Of a stretch of 64,000 bases of DNA, positions 10,859-20,800 are shown piece by piece; position 1 is the stretch's first letter, and each line of letters opens with the position of its first letter. The DNA comes from Epiperipatus broadwayi (lineage: Eukaryota; Onychophora; Udeonychophora; Euonychophora; Peripatidae). The notes beneath the pieces were generated by a model. The model did not search any database and was not told the DNA's origin. It saw only the letters and a list, made by a program, of their open reading frames with translations. Location: NCBI GenBank assembly GCA_028023455.1, contig JAQFVV010006342.1, positions 1,203,001 through 1,267,000 of the forward strand, given 5' to 3'. Both the position numbers and the translations under genes were made by a program.

Positions 10859-11569
10859 TATCCTCCTCCTTCGGATAAAAATTTTAAATTAACCATCTAC
10901 CTTCATCTTCCTTAATCTACACTTAACATCTTCATTTTTCATATCATTAAATATCATAATCAATCACTTTGACATGAAATTTTATAAAGCACTGGAACTT
11001 CACATTAAAATCTCAACCAAAAAAAAACACTTCTAAATAAAATCATCATACTTTCTTTTATTTTATAAAATTAAGTCTCATTTTTCTTTGATTTATATCT
11101 TTAATTAGGTCTTTTTATTTCCCTAATCTTACTAAGAAATATTAAATGTTTATATTCCTTTAAATAACATCTTATACATAAACTAAACTATAAATACATA
11201 TTTCTATAGTTAATACTATCTTTTAAATCATACTTTGTGTTTTATTTTACACTTGTTGCTAGTTTCATTAACAGTTTAATGAATTATTATCTAATACACT
11301 TAGATACCTTTCATTTAAAGAGATTATCTGTATCCCTAAAAATTTATTAGTTTTATGATCACTATTACAATCTTTATGAAAAATCTTAAATTTATCCATA
11401 TTTTTCCATAAATTGATCTTTTATAAGATCTATTCACTCTTATATATTATTAATTTCTCCCTAAATTAATATTTACTGATTTAATAATTCATTATTTTAT
11501 TATATAAAATAAAACATATGAACACCACACTAAATCTTTATCCACAATATATCCTTTGAAAATTGTAAT
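10859..11569. other. Retroelement 3' untranslated region
   Basis: About 0.7 kb between the end of pol and the 3' LTR. No frame long enough for an envelope gene. It ends in the polypurine tract next to the LTR. Confidence 0.8.
10861..10872 (-). promoter_or_regulatory. Polypurine tract (plus-strand DNA primer)
   Basis: The minus strand reads GAAGGAGGAGGA two bases before the 3' LTR begins. Such a G-rich purine run is unique in this region and lies exactly where the primer for second-strand DNA synthesis is expected. Confidence 0.85.
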
Positions 11570-14500
11570 TCACACTTCAGAAGGATATGGAATTAAACTT
11601 CTTGCATTATAAGTTCCTTTTTCACCATCTGGTGTGGTTAACATAAATGCATTTTCACCTACTTTGCAAGATATTCTATATGGACCCTCATATAGACTAA
11701 GAAATTTTTTGAATTGATTTCTTTGAAGGTTGCTAACATGGGGTGTTCTAACTAGAACTAAATCATTAATTTTAAATGGATGTGGTTTATTATGGGATTT
11801 CTTTACTCTTTTTGCACCCATAATATGAAGCTTTACTTTAGCTTGATTATTATCTTCATCCCTATTAATTGGTTCTCTTACAATTGGTATAGGCGTTTTA
11901 ATCAATAATGGCTCATGTCTACCATAATGCAAACGAATAGGAGTGAAACCAGTGGATTCATTATATGTACTATTAATATAGTTAATAACCTCTGGGAGTT
12001 TATGAACCCATTTCTTATGATTATCAGCTACATACACCCTGAATAATCGACTAAGCTCCCGCATAACACGTTCGCATGGATTAGACTGAGGGTTTCTTAT
12101 GGAGCTCATAACATGTTTAAGGTTTTGATCTTGAATCCACTCATTCCACCTACCCGATATAAAAGCTGTAGCATGATCTGTAAGTATAATTTTTGGTTTT
12201 CCCACTAATGGGAATTGATAATTAAGCATGCATTTTATTACAAAATGTGCACTAGTTTTAGTAGGCACAGGATACGCAGATACAAATTTGCTAAAGACAT
12301 CATAGGCTACTAAAATAAATTTCTGTTGTTTAAATGGTGGGAGAGGCCCGTAAAAATCAATTGCTAATAATTCATTAGCTCGTTCTGGAATAATAGGCTG
12401 CATAACACCTACATATGATTTATTACAATATTTAGACTTTAAGCAAGTAGAACATGTTTTAATTTTCCTTATGACACGTTTATACATTCCATCCCAATAA
12501 AAAATAGATTTTAAAACATACATAATCTTTGGTGCACCATAGTGACCATAACTACAATGTACATACATTATCAATTTATCAATCATAGAGTTAGGTACAA
12601 CTATCCTCCATGATTCCCCCTGATTTGACTTTAAATTATACATAAGTAAATTTTGGTACATCTTATACTTGCTAAAAATCCTTTTTATATATTTACTTTT
12701 ACTATTTACATTATCATGATTATTTAGGATAGTCATGATTCTATTTAATTTCTGATCCTGACCTTGAATCATAGTGAGATTATTATAATCATCCACTATA
12801 GATTCATCCCTGATTACATCCACACTACTAATAATTATATTTTGAGCATTAGGATGTTGGGACATCAGACAAATAGGGTGGCGGCTAAGAATATCAGCAG
12901 GGATATTCTGTCTCCCTTCAATATAGAGAACTCTATAGTTGAATTGCTGGAGATACAAGCTCCACCTAACAAGTCTCTCATTATTGAGGTAGCTTTTGTT
13001 TAAAAACTCCAAGCTTCTATGGTTGGTCAATACAATTACTTCTGAACCTAATAAAAATTGGCGTAATTTCTGAAAAGCCCAGACAACAGCTAGGGTCTCC
13101 TTTTCAGTAATAGTGTAATTCAACTCAGCACCTCTTAAATGTCGGCTTAAGAAGTACAATACATGAGGTACCTGATCCTCATCGAGCTGATATAACACTA
13201 CTCCCAGACCATAGTAACTACTATCTGTCTGCACATAAAATGTTTTATTAAAGTCAGGATACACTAAAATCACGTGTTTTAAAAATTTACTTTTAATTAT
13301 ACTAAATTCATTATCATGTTCAGCAGTCCATTTCCATTTTTCAGTTTTCTTTAATAACCGAGACAAATTTATTGTATCTTCAGCGAAATTTTTATAGAAT
13401 CTATTATAATAGTTACACAATCCAAAAAATGATTTTAATTGCTTAACTGTTTTTGGAATGGGAAAACGTTGAATAGCTGCAATCTTTTCAGGATGGGGCT
13501 GGATTCCATGCTCATTTATTAAATGACCTAGAAAAGTAATTTCTCTAGCTGCTATTGAACATTTTTCCATATTAATTTTGACATTTTGTGTTTGACATTC
13601 TGTAAAAAATAATTTTAAATGTTGGAGATGCTCATGTAAACTATCAGAAGCAATAACTATATCATCCACATACATGATGATTTTTTCCTTTAATTGTTTC
13701 GAAAAAATCATGTCTAAACATCTGATCAAGCCAGCACCACTATTAATGAGACCAAAAGGCATCCGTCTGAAAACATACGACTGGCCTTGAAATCGAAATG
13801 CTGTATACTGCTGATCATTCTCATGCAGTGGTATTTGCCAATAACTAGCTGTCAGATCAAATGTAGAGAAAATTGACCTCTTGTGAAATTTAGTTAAGAG
13901 CTCATGTACAGGTGGAGGAATGTCACGCTCTGGTACAGTTACATTATTTAACATACGAGCATCTAAACATACTCTAATACTGCCATCCTTCTTCTTCACA
14001 ATAACCAATGGGTTTACGTAAGGAGAAGGGCATTTTTTAATTATATTCCACTCTAGCATTTTGTCAATTTGACTCTGTACCTCATCCTTATATTGGTAAG
14101 GAATTGGGTACATCTTTTGATGGAAAGGATCATTACTCTTCAATTTTATTCTATGGGTATATCCCTTTATTATACCAGGGATTTTAGAAAAGATATTTTT
14201 AAAATCATACATTAATTGATATAAATTTTCACCTAATTTAGAATTGATTGCATAAACATGTTCAATTTTGGCCTTTATGCTGGCATCAATTAATGTGTTC
14301 TGGATGCATAATAATTGACTAGAAAGGTTATGCATACCATATTCAAAATTAAGCCTTTCTTCTTTACAAATAAAAATTTTATTACAAAAATCAATCTGAC
14401 ATTTATTTAAAATCATGAAGTCAGCTCCTATTATGACTTCATGTATTAATCCAGGCATAATAAGAAAAACATGCCCATACTCTGTATTATTTATTTTGAA

Positions 14501-14866
14501 GGTAATCCAGACTTGTTTATTTGATAACTTTGTCCTCTTTCCATTTGCTAAAGTTACTTGGATCTGTTTTACTGGCAATGAAGGTATATCCCTTTCTACA
14601 CTCACCAGATTTTGATACGTTGACTCTGATAATATGGAAGCTTGACTTCCAGAGTCAATTAATGCTTCAATTCTGACATTGTTTATGTATAAAATTACAA
14701 TAGGACATTGATAAGTTATAGGTGGCTCGCCTATAGTAAAGGGCTCTAAATAATCAATATCAAGATCTAAAGTATTCAGCATCCACATCTGATCGTTCCC
14801 CATTTTGTTAGCACCGGGTCCTTGCAAAGAGGAACTAACATACAAAGACCTTTCTAGTTTAATTTC
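11570..14866 (-). CDS. pol: Pol polyprotein (protease, RT, RNase H, integrase), Ty3/gypsy
   Basis: Makes the enzymes for cDNA synthesis and insertion. Residue numbers count from a TTG at 14845, before which the frame is open to 14866. Protease: ALIDSGSQASIL, catalytic Asp 64. RT: KKKDGSIRVCLDAR, FDLTASYWQIPL, FRRMPFGL and YVDD at 392-395. RNase H: QTDSSYYGLG, then EKETLA, then LTNHRSL where the usual catalytic Asp is Asn 608 (codon AAC at 13024-13022), and ADILSR. Integrase: H-x4-H with CSTC zinc finger near 750-795, catalytic Asp 830, Asp 890 and Glu 925, with 34 residues between the last two as in SNPVER-type elements. Near 1054 a YEGPYRI motif matches the GPY/F module. There is no upstream ATG, so it is probably translated as a Gag-Pol fusion by -1 frameshifting. 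Uninterrupted, but RNase H may be impaired. Confidence 0.95.
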   Translation of the reverse strand, partial: EIKLERSLYVSSSLQGPGANKMGNDQMWMLNTLDLDIDYLEPFTIGEPPITYQCPIVILYINNVRIEALIDSGSQASILSESTYQNLVSVERDIPSLPVKQIQVTLANGKRTKLSNKQVWITFKINNTEYGHVFLIMPGLIHEVIIGADFMILNKCQIDFCNKIFICKEERLNFEYGMHNLSSQLLCIQNTLIDASIKAKIEHVYAINSKLGENLYQLMYDFKNIFSKIPGIIKGYTHRIKLKSNDPFHQKMYPIPYQYKDEVQSQIDKMLEWNIIKKCPSPYVNPLVIVKKKDGSIRVCLDARMLNNVTVPERDIPPPVHELLTKFHKRSIFSTFDLTASYWQIPLHENDQQYTAFRFQGQSYVFRRMPFGLINSGAGLIRCLDMIFSKQLKEKIIMYVDDIVIASDSLHEHLQHLKLFFTECQTQNVKINMEKCSIAAREITFLGHLINEHGIQPHPEKIAAIQRFPIPKTVKQLKSFFGLCNYYNRFYKNFAEDTINLSRLLKKTEKWKWTAEHDNEFSIIKSKFLKHVILVYPDFNKTFYVQTDSSYYGLGVVLYQLDEDQVPHVLYFLSRHLRGAELNYTITEKETLAVVWAFQKLRQFLLGSEVIVLTNHRSLEFLNKSYLNNERLVRWSLYLQQFNYRVLYIEGRQNIPADILSRHPICLMSQHPNAQNIIISSVDVIRDESIVDDYNNLTMIQGQDQKLNRIMTILNNHDNVNSKSKYIKRIFSKYKMYQNLLMYNLKSNQGESWRIVVPNSMIDKLIMYVHCSYGHYGAPKIMYVLKSIFYWDGMYKRVIRKIKTCSTCLKSKYCNKSYVGVMQPIIPERANELLAIDFYGPLPPFKQQKFILVAYDVFSKFVSAYPVPTKTSAHFVIKCMLNYQFPLVGKPKIILTDHATAFISGRWNEWIQDQNLKHVMSSIRNPQSNPCERVMRELSRLFRVYVADNHKKWVHKLPEVINYINSTYNESTGFTPIRLHYGRHEPLLIKTPIPIVREPINRDEDNNQAKVKLHIMGAKRVKKSHNKPHPFKINDLVLVRTPHVSNLQRNQFKKFLSLYEGPYRISCKVGENAFMLTTPDGEKGTYNARSLIPYPSEV

Positions 14867-17205
14867 TTACTATTGGATTTATTAGCTGGTCTTTTAAGAA
14901 TTGTGGTCACACCACTAGTAGAAGGCTGATTATTTTGATCATCACTTCTATTTCTATATGTATCAAATTTAACAATTTTTTTAAAGTGTGGAGACATCCT
15001 ATCTCTACCTCTATACTCAAATCTCCTTTTATACCCTACAGAAGGTCTCACACCATTGTCAACATTGATATTTGCTAATGGATAATTATTCCTATCCTTG
15101 CTTACTTTAAATCTATTATCCATAGATAATTCAGCAACTTCAAGAGCATCTAATACTTCAGATACTTCTTCTATTGAACCACGATCAGCAGCTATCAACA
15201 ACTGTTCAACGTTTTTAGGTAAGTTATGCCTTACAATTCTGACAATCTGTCCTTCTGACAATGGACAAGCAGTCAACGTTTTTAACCGAACAGCTTGATT
15301 TCTGAAAAAGCTAGTATAGCTGCCTTTACTAACATGGTATTTTTCTTGAGTAATCTGATATCTGATGCAATCTTGTTTATCAGAGTTCCAAAAACTCCCA
15401 ACAATAAAACATTTAAAGTCGCCATAAGTTATTGGTTTCTCAAACAATGATTGCCACCAATCTTTGGCAACTCCATACAAATGATTGCTACACACTGCCA
15501 CTTTCTCTTTTTCCAACAAGGAACATATGGAAAATAATTCGTCCAAATTATTTAAAAATTCTGTGGGATTTTCCATATACTCTCCTTTAAACGGTTTGAC
15601 TTTCATAAAACGTAAAGCCATTGAATTATTGGCAGTCCCTTCACAATTGACCATTTCTCTACTTGGTCTACTATCAATTTCTTTTACAATAGTATTTTCT
15701 GACTGACTACTATTACTTTTCCTTCCTGATTCTAATTTATTTATTTGTGATGAACTAACATAATCTTCATAAGCATGATCACTTATTTTCCCTTTTATTA
15801 CTTCTATCTTTGTATTATTTACATTTTTCGCCTCTAAATCCATTTGTTCAAGTACTTGCTTGACATACCCTTTCTGTTCTTTCCTAAATTCATCCAAATT
15901 CTTATCTAAAATTTCTTTATATTTATCATTGTTTAGTTCTAACATACCTGCATGCTCTTTTATATCTTTCTGCATACGCTTTAAATTTTCTCCTACCTTT
16001 GATCGATATTTATGCTCATCGATTCTTTTAACATCTAACTCCTTAAATTTTTCAATAAGTTCCTTCTCTATTTCATCTTTTATATCTTCTTTGGTCTGAA
16101 CTATGGCACTCCTAACACTTTTAATATCTTCACTAACATTATTAACATGGTCCTTAACCTCACAAATCTCACTATCAACTTTCAATTTATAGCTATCAAT
16201 TTTTAAAGCTAAATCATTGTTATTGATCCTACATTGATCAATAGATTCTGCTATCTGATCTTTTAAATTTTTAATAGTGCTCTCTGAAAATTCATAAAAT
16301 TTTCTTTCCAACAACTCTTGATTTTTATCATCAATTTTTATTATTTCTAACTTTAAAGATTCAACTACCTCTTCATTTTTACTAAACTTGATATCCAGAT
16401 TATTAATTTTATCTTCCACATCTTTTTTAAAATTCTTTACAATTTCAGAATTATCCTCAACTTTTTTATTTATATTGTCTATACAAAATCTTATCTCTTC
16501 TTTATCTTTACTTAAGTTTTCTTTAACTTCTCTAATATTTTCCTCAAGAGATTCTACTTTTATATTATTCTCAATTATATCCTCTCTAAGAGAATCTAAC
16601 TTCATATTCATTTTATTACTTTCCTCTTTCATTTCTTCTTTTAAAGAATTATTCTCCTTTTTCATTTCTTCTTTTAAAGAATTATTCTCCTTTTTCATTT
16701 CTTCTTTAATAGCATCAAATCTAAGACTATTTTTATTACTCTCTTTTTCCATTTCTTCTTTAATATAATTATTCTCCTTTTTCATTTCTTCTTTAATATA
16801 ATTATTCTCCTTTTTCATTTCTTCTTTTAAAGAATCTTTTATTTCTTCTTTAATAGCATCAAACCTAATATTATTTTTATGACTCTCCTCTCTCATTTCT
16901 GCTCTAATACAATTACTCTCATTTTTCACTGAATTAATAATACCTTGACTCATTAATTCAAAATGTTTCATAAAATCAAGCATTGAGAAGTTCTCTATAG
17001 TTTTCTCAGTTTTTACTACTTCTTTTTCTACTGTTTTAAAAACTACCTCTTCCTCCTCCTCTATTTCACTATCCATATTTTGAGTATTTTCTAATATTGT
17101 CTCAAAATCTACTAATTTCTCCCCTTCTTTTTTCTCCTCACAACTATTATCTTCAACAATAAAATTAGACATCTCAATTTCTAAATCTTTATCCCAGTTA
17201 TCCAT
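14854..17205 (-). CDS. gag: Gag polyprotein with long N-terminal coiled coil
   Basis: Structural protein of the retroelement particle. It starts at ATG 17205-17203 and has 783 residues, about twice a normal Ty3/gypsy Gag. Residues 1-100 are acidic. About 110-205 consist of near-identical 11-residue units of the type KEEMKKENNYI, encoded by 33-bp tandem repeats (plus 16600-16850). Low-complexity Glu/Lys/Asn/Ile heptad-like sequence continues to about 480, predicting a long coiled coil. The capsid-like retrotransposon-gag domain runs from about 534 (MKVKPFKGEY) through WW in AKDWWQSLF to about 690. The tail (710-783) is basic (RRFEYRGRD...), but no CCHC zinc knuckle is present, so RNA binding probably relies on basic residues. 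It ends just before pol with the candidate slip site. The frame is fully open. Confidence 0.93.
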   Translation of the reverse strand: MDNWDKDLEIEMSNFIVEDNSCEEKKEGEKLVDFETILENTQNMDSEIEEEEEVVFKTVEKEVVKTEKTIENFSMLDFMKHFELMSQGIINSVKNESNCIRAEMREESHKNNIRFDAIKEEIKDSLKEEMKKENNYIKEEMKKENNYIKEEMEKESNKNSLRFDAIKEEMKKENNSLKEEMKKENNSLKEEMKEESNKMNMKLDSLREDIIENNIKVESLEENIREVKENLSKDKEEIRFCIDNINKKVEDNSEIVKNFKKDVEDKINNLDIKFSKNEEVVESLKLEIIKIDDKNQELLERKFYEFSESTIKNLKDQIAESIDQCRINNNDLALKIDSYKLKVDSEICEVKDHVNNVSEDIKSVRSAIVQTKEDIKDEIEKELIEKFKELDVKRIDEHKYRSKVGENLKRMQKDIKEHAGMLELNNDKYKEILDKNLDEFRKEQKGYVKQVLEQMDLEAKNVNNTKIEVIKGKISDHAYEDYVSSSQINKLESGRKSNSSQSENTIVKEIDSRPSREMVNCEGTANNSMALRFMKVKPFKGEYMENPTEFLNNLDELFSICSLLEKEKVAVCSNHLYGVAKDWWQSLFEKPITYGDFKCFIVGSFWNSDKQDCIRYQITQEKYHVSKGSYTSFFRNQAVRLKTLTACPLSEGQIVRIVRHNLPKNVEQLLIAADRGSIEEVSEVLDALEVAELSMDNRFKVSKDRNNYPLANINVDNGVRPSVGYKRRFEYRGRDRMSPHFKKIVKFDTYRNRSDDQNNQPSTSGVTTILKRPANKSNSKKLN
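14857..14863 (-). promoter_or_regulatory. Candidate -1 ribosomal frameshift site at the gag stop
   Basis: The gag frame reads A TTA AAC followed directly by the TAG stop (14856-14854). The pol frame is -1 relative to gag and is open from 14866, after a TAA at 14869-14867, so the frames overlap by only 13 nt. The heptamer ATTAAAC differs from the efficient TTTAAAC class in its first base; A-site re-pairing AAC to AAA is good, P-site re-pairing is poorer. A downstream RNA structure was not assessed. Confidence 0.55.
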
Positions 17206-17890
17206 TTCTATATTTTTTAAAATTCAACTTTATTAGTATGCAGTATTTATTATCAATATTTCAAAAATAATAATTCCCTATCAACCTTTCCATCTCCACT
17301 CAATTCACTTCTACAATTAATCACAAAACATCATCTTTGAAAACTCTACACTATTTATTATAAACTAATTATATAACTATGAATAACAAAATTGTGTCAT
17401 ATCATTAATTTCACACCTATGATCCACAGACAATTTGCACATAATATATTATATTAAATATACATTTAAAACATCTTAAGAATTGACATGGTCATATTAC
17501 AAAATAATTACTTGCCATATTTCATCATTTACATATTTATTTGCTTATTAATTCAAGATTAACCTAGTATTTAATTTTTAAATAATCATATTATAGATAC
17601 CACATGAAAATATAATAACTTTACTAATAAGATTTTGATTTTAATTTTACAATTCACATCTAATCACTTATAACTACTATTATAAAATACTAAACTATTT
17701 ATATTTAATAAATATACTAATCATTAATTCCTAAATTATACATTTTAATCTATACACAATTTTTACTAACAAATCTATACTTATCACTCTATCCTCCTAA
17801 CATATACTAACCCTAAAATTATGTATATTCTAATCCTAAATTAAATATCTAAGCCTAAAACGTTTGGGCACCAAAATCCTAACTACCGTT
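17206..17890 (-). other. Retroelement leader between the 5' LTR and gag
   Basis: About 0.68 kb of A+T-rich untranslated sequence, expected to hold the primer site (listed separately), dimerisation and packaging signals. No frame of note. Confidence 0.7.
17852..17873 (-). promoter_or_regulatory. Candidate primer binding site (tRNA-Lys-like)
   Basis: On the minus strand TTGGTGCCCAAACG followed by TTTTAGGCT lies 17 nt inside the 5' LTR end. TGG complements a tRNA CCA end, and the word resembles the TGGCGCCCAACG of tRNA-Lys-primed elements with changes. The 17-nt gap is longer than usual. Confidence 0.5.
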
Positions 17891-20800
17891 TGTACCCTCA
17901 CTTCTCGATGTATGATATAATTTAAAATATGACTAGCTCAATCAAATTATTATGCTCGGCTAAAATATGTACAACTATCTTTAATATATTTTTATAATAT
18001 TAAAAACTTATCAGATTTATTCCAAACTTATCAAAATTAATTTAGTTCAATATTATATACTAATTAAATAAATATTTAATTAAAATCATGAGACTGTGAA
18101 GTGAAGTTACAATTGGTAATCAGATTTACATTGAGTCAATGTCTCTCCAAGACACTGTCTCAATGGCATAAGAATACTATTACCTCTTTATTATCTTATT
18201 ACTAACTCTACAGCATTCTTATGGCTTTTATAAATGAACTATCTTTAATAATAATAGATAAATAAATCTCAATCTATTGTTAAGGAAATATAATTAAAAT
18301 GATCTCAGGTTCTTCTAATTATCTTAAAGTAATAATAATTCATGTAGATAGGAATGATAAGGGATTTAATATCAAACCTAAATACACCTAACTTATTCTA
18401 ATAATAATCATTAACAATAATAATCTTTAGGGTATATCTTAATCTTATCTATTAGGTTATAGTTTTAATCATTAAGAAAATAAGTAAATCATATACATGT
18501 CTTTCATTTCCATATAGTATCTTAATCTTAAAATATACCAAAGTCTTATAATTTAATAATTTGTGGCAATAAATAGTATTATACTCTTATACTGTGCATT
18601 ATAATTACTTTATGACCATTGTAATATCATATGTTAATGTCAATCAATTTCTATAAATTATATTAAGAAAATACTGTGTTTCTCTCTCAAAATAATAAAA
18701 TAATAAATTCATATTGTGCAAATATCATGTTTATTCAAATTATCTGTTGTCAAATGCTGTGGTGTAAAATAATGAACTCAACACATCTTTTAAAACAACT
18801 TAACAAATTTATTTACATCAACTTTAACAAATAATTTATTTACACTATTTACATTTAAATAAAATTAAAGAAAATAAACAAAATAAGAAAAATAAGATTA
18901 CAAGATTTTTTTACACTGTTACTATTTCCATAACTATAAGTAGATAATTTATACATTTCAGAAAATGTTTTATTAATAAAATTCAATTAAGTTTATGACT
19001 TTAATTTACATAAACATTACTTATTATCAATTCATATAAGAAAGATTCTATGTAAGATATCATTCATGTAGCATGTATGTAAGTAAACCAACTTTAATAA
19101 TTTAAATGCTATTTCACTTAAGTCCTACTATTATTTATATTATAGTGTATAAGGCTGTGTTACATTTATTATCAGTATGACTCAAATATTAATTAATGTA
19201 TAAACTGATATAATTTTGTAGTATAATAACAATTATTGACTATCACTGTTTATTTCATTCCGATATAATGTCATACTACATGTCTTATTAAAATATGCAA
19301 TACGTATATGTACTTTTAAAAATAATATTTTAAAATTATTCAATAATTTCAACTTTTATAAAGTATAATGTTAAATAAAATTTTATGATTCTTTGCCATT
19401 TTAACTCATTACTTTTCTTTACTTATTATTCCTATTCCGTTATAAAACTACTACCTACAAAAGTTATTTTAACCCTATTTAATTTCAGTAAAAACAAATA
19501 ACCAATTTTTTAAAACAAAAAGTAATAACGATTCAAAACTTTCCTATACCTCATCATCTATTTACAATAAGCCTTCAATCAAAATATAAATTTCTATGTA
19601 AACTTAACGTAACTCATCTAATAAAAATAAAATAAAATATAGACCTCATATACTTCTTACTAACTTTAAAAGAAATAAATAAATAACTTCCACTAGTATA
19701 ATAAATCTGATTTCTAATATTGGAACAGAAACATTGAAATTCATTCATGAAAGAATCATATAATTATTTCTAAGGTATCATATTACGTTGTATTAAATTT
19801 ATATCATTAATTTAAAATATGCATATTAAAATAAAAAACTGCTATTATTAATCTTGTGCGTGTATATTATTTAAACATTAATCCATTCATTCAATAATCA
19901 TATAACATTTGGTTGATCTAAAGAAAACATAGTAAATACATCAAATCATTATTATTATTACACAATTTTACCATAAATAATACTTCAATGTACAGTCCGT
20001 CACAAGATGTCCTCCAGGATTCCAGTTTACAAAATAATTTCACATTTACACTCAACAATCATTCTTTAAAATATTACGTGTTGTATAATTATAAAATAAA
20101 CTTTATGCAATAAAAATTATATTAGTATTTAGTTATTATTTTTTTTTAAAAAAAAAAATGTAAATGTACCTTTCCTATCTTTAATAAACCAATAATTAAT
20201 TAATATTTATGTTAGTTAATAATCAAGACATATTACGTAACATCCAACGGTGTTTTCATTCAGTTGTTATTGTTCTTTTTCCTAGGCACAAATTTTCACT
20301 AAACATTACTTCCTTTTCCGGTACATCACGTGTTCTTTAAAAGTTTTTATGACAAAAAAATGAAAACGTTCTTTTTTAAAAAACAAAGAAAAGTCAAAGT
20401 CAGTCCATTATAAACAAAATAAAATTAAAATAGTTTATAGGATCCATATTCTCTTCTTTATAGGAAAATTATTTTAAAGTTATTATCTTTTAGCATTAGT
20501 TTATAATTTCTAAGTTCTTGTTTAATTATTTTAATTAATTTGATTTGAATATCCACATAGATTTGATTTGCACATTCCATAACAGATATTGAGGTAAGAT
20601 TACTTTTAAAGTCTTCTATACGACCAGCGTTTAGACTTTAATAATTCAATAATTTTTACTTATAAGTATTTCTTGGCCAATTAACTTCCGATTTATTTGC
20701 CTTATAAAATTATCAAAATTTAGTCTTTTAAACTATAAAGACTTAACAAGGCAAATATTTATATAATTACTATTACATATTATATCTTTACCAAGATATA

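Noticed and set aside
10859-11569. Envelope-like third gene of an errantivirus
   Set aside because: Only 0.7 kb and no frame with a signal peptide or membrane anchor; the element looks like a plain gag-pol Ty3/gypsy retrotransposon.
16388-16768. 126-residue plus-strand frame
   Set aside because: It is the antisense shadow of the Gag coiled coil: Ser/Phe/Leu/Ile-only composition with no motif.
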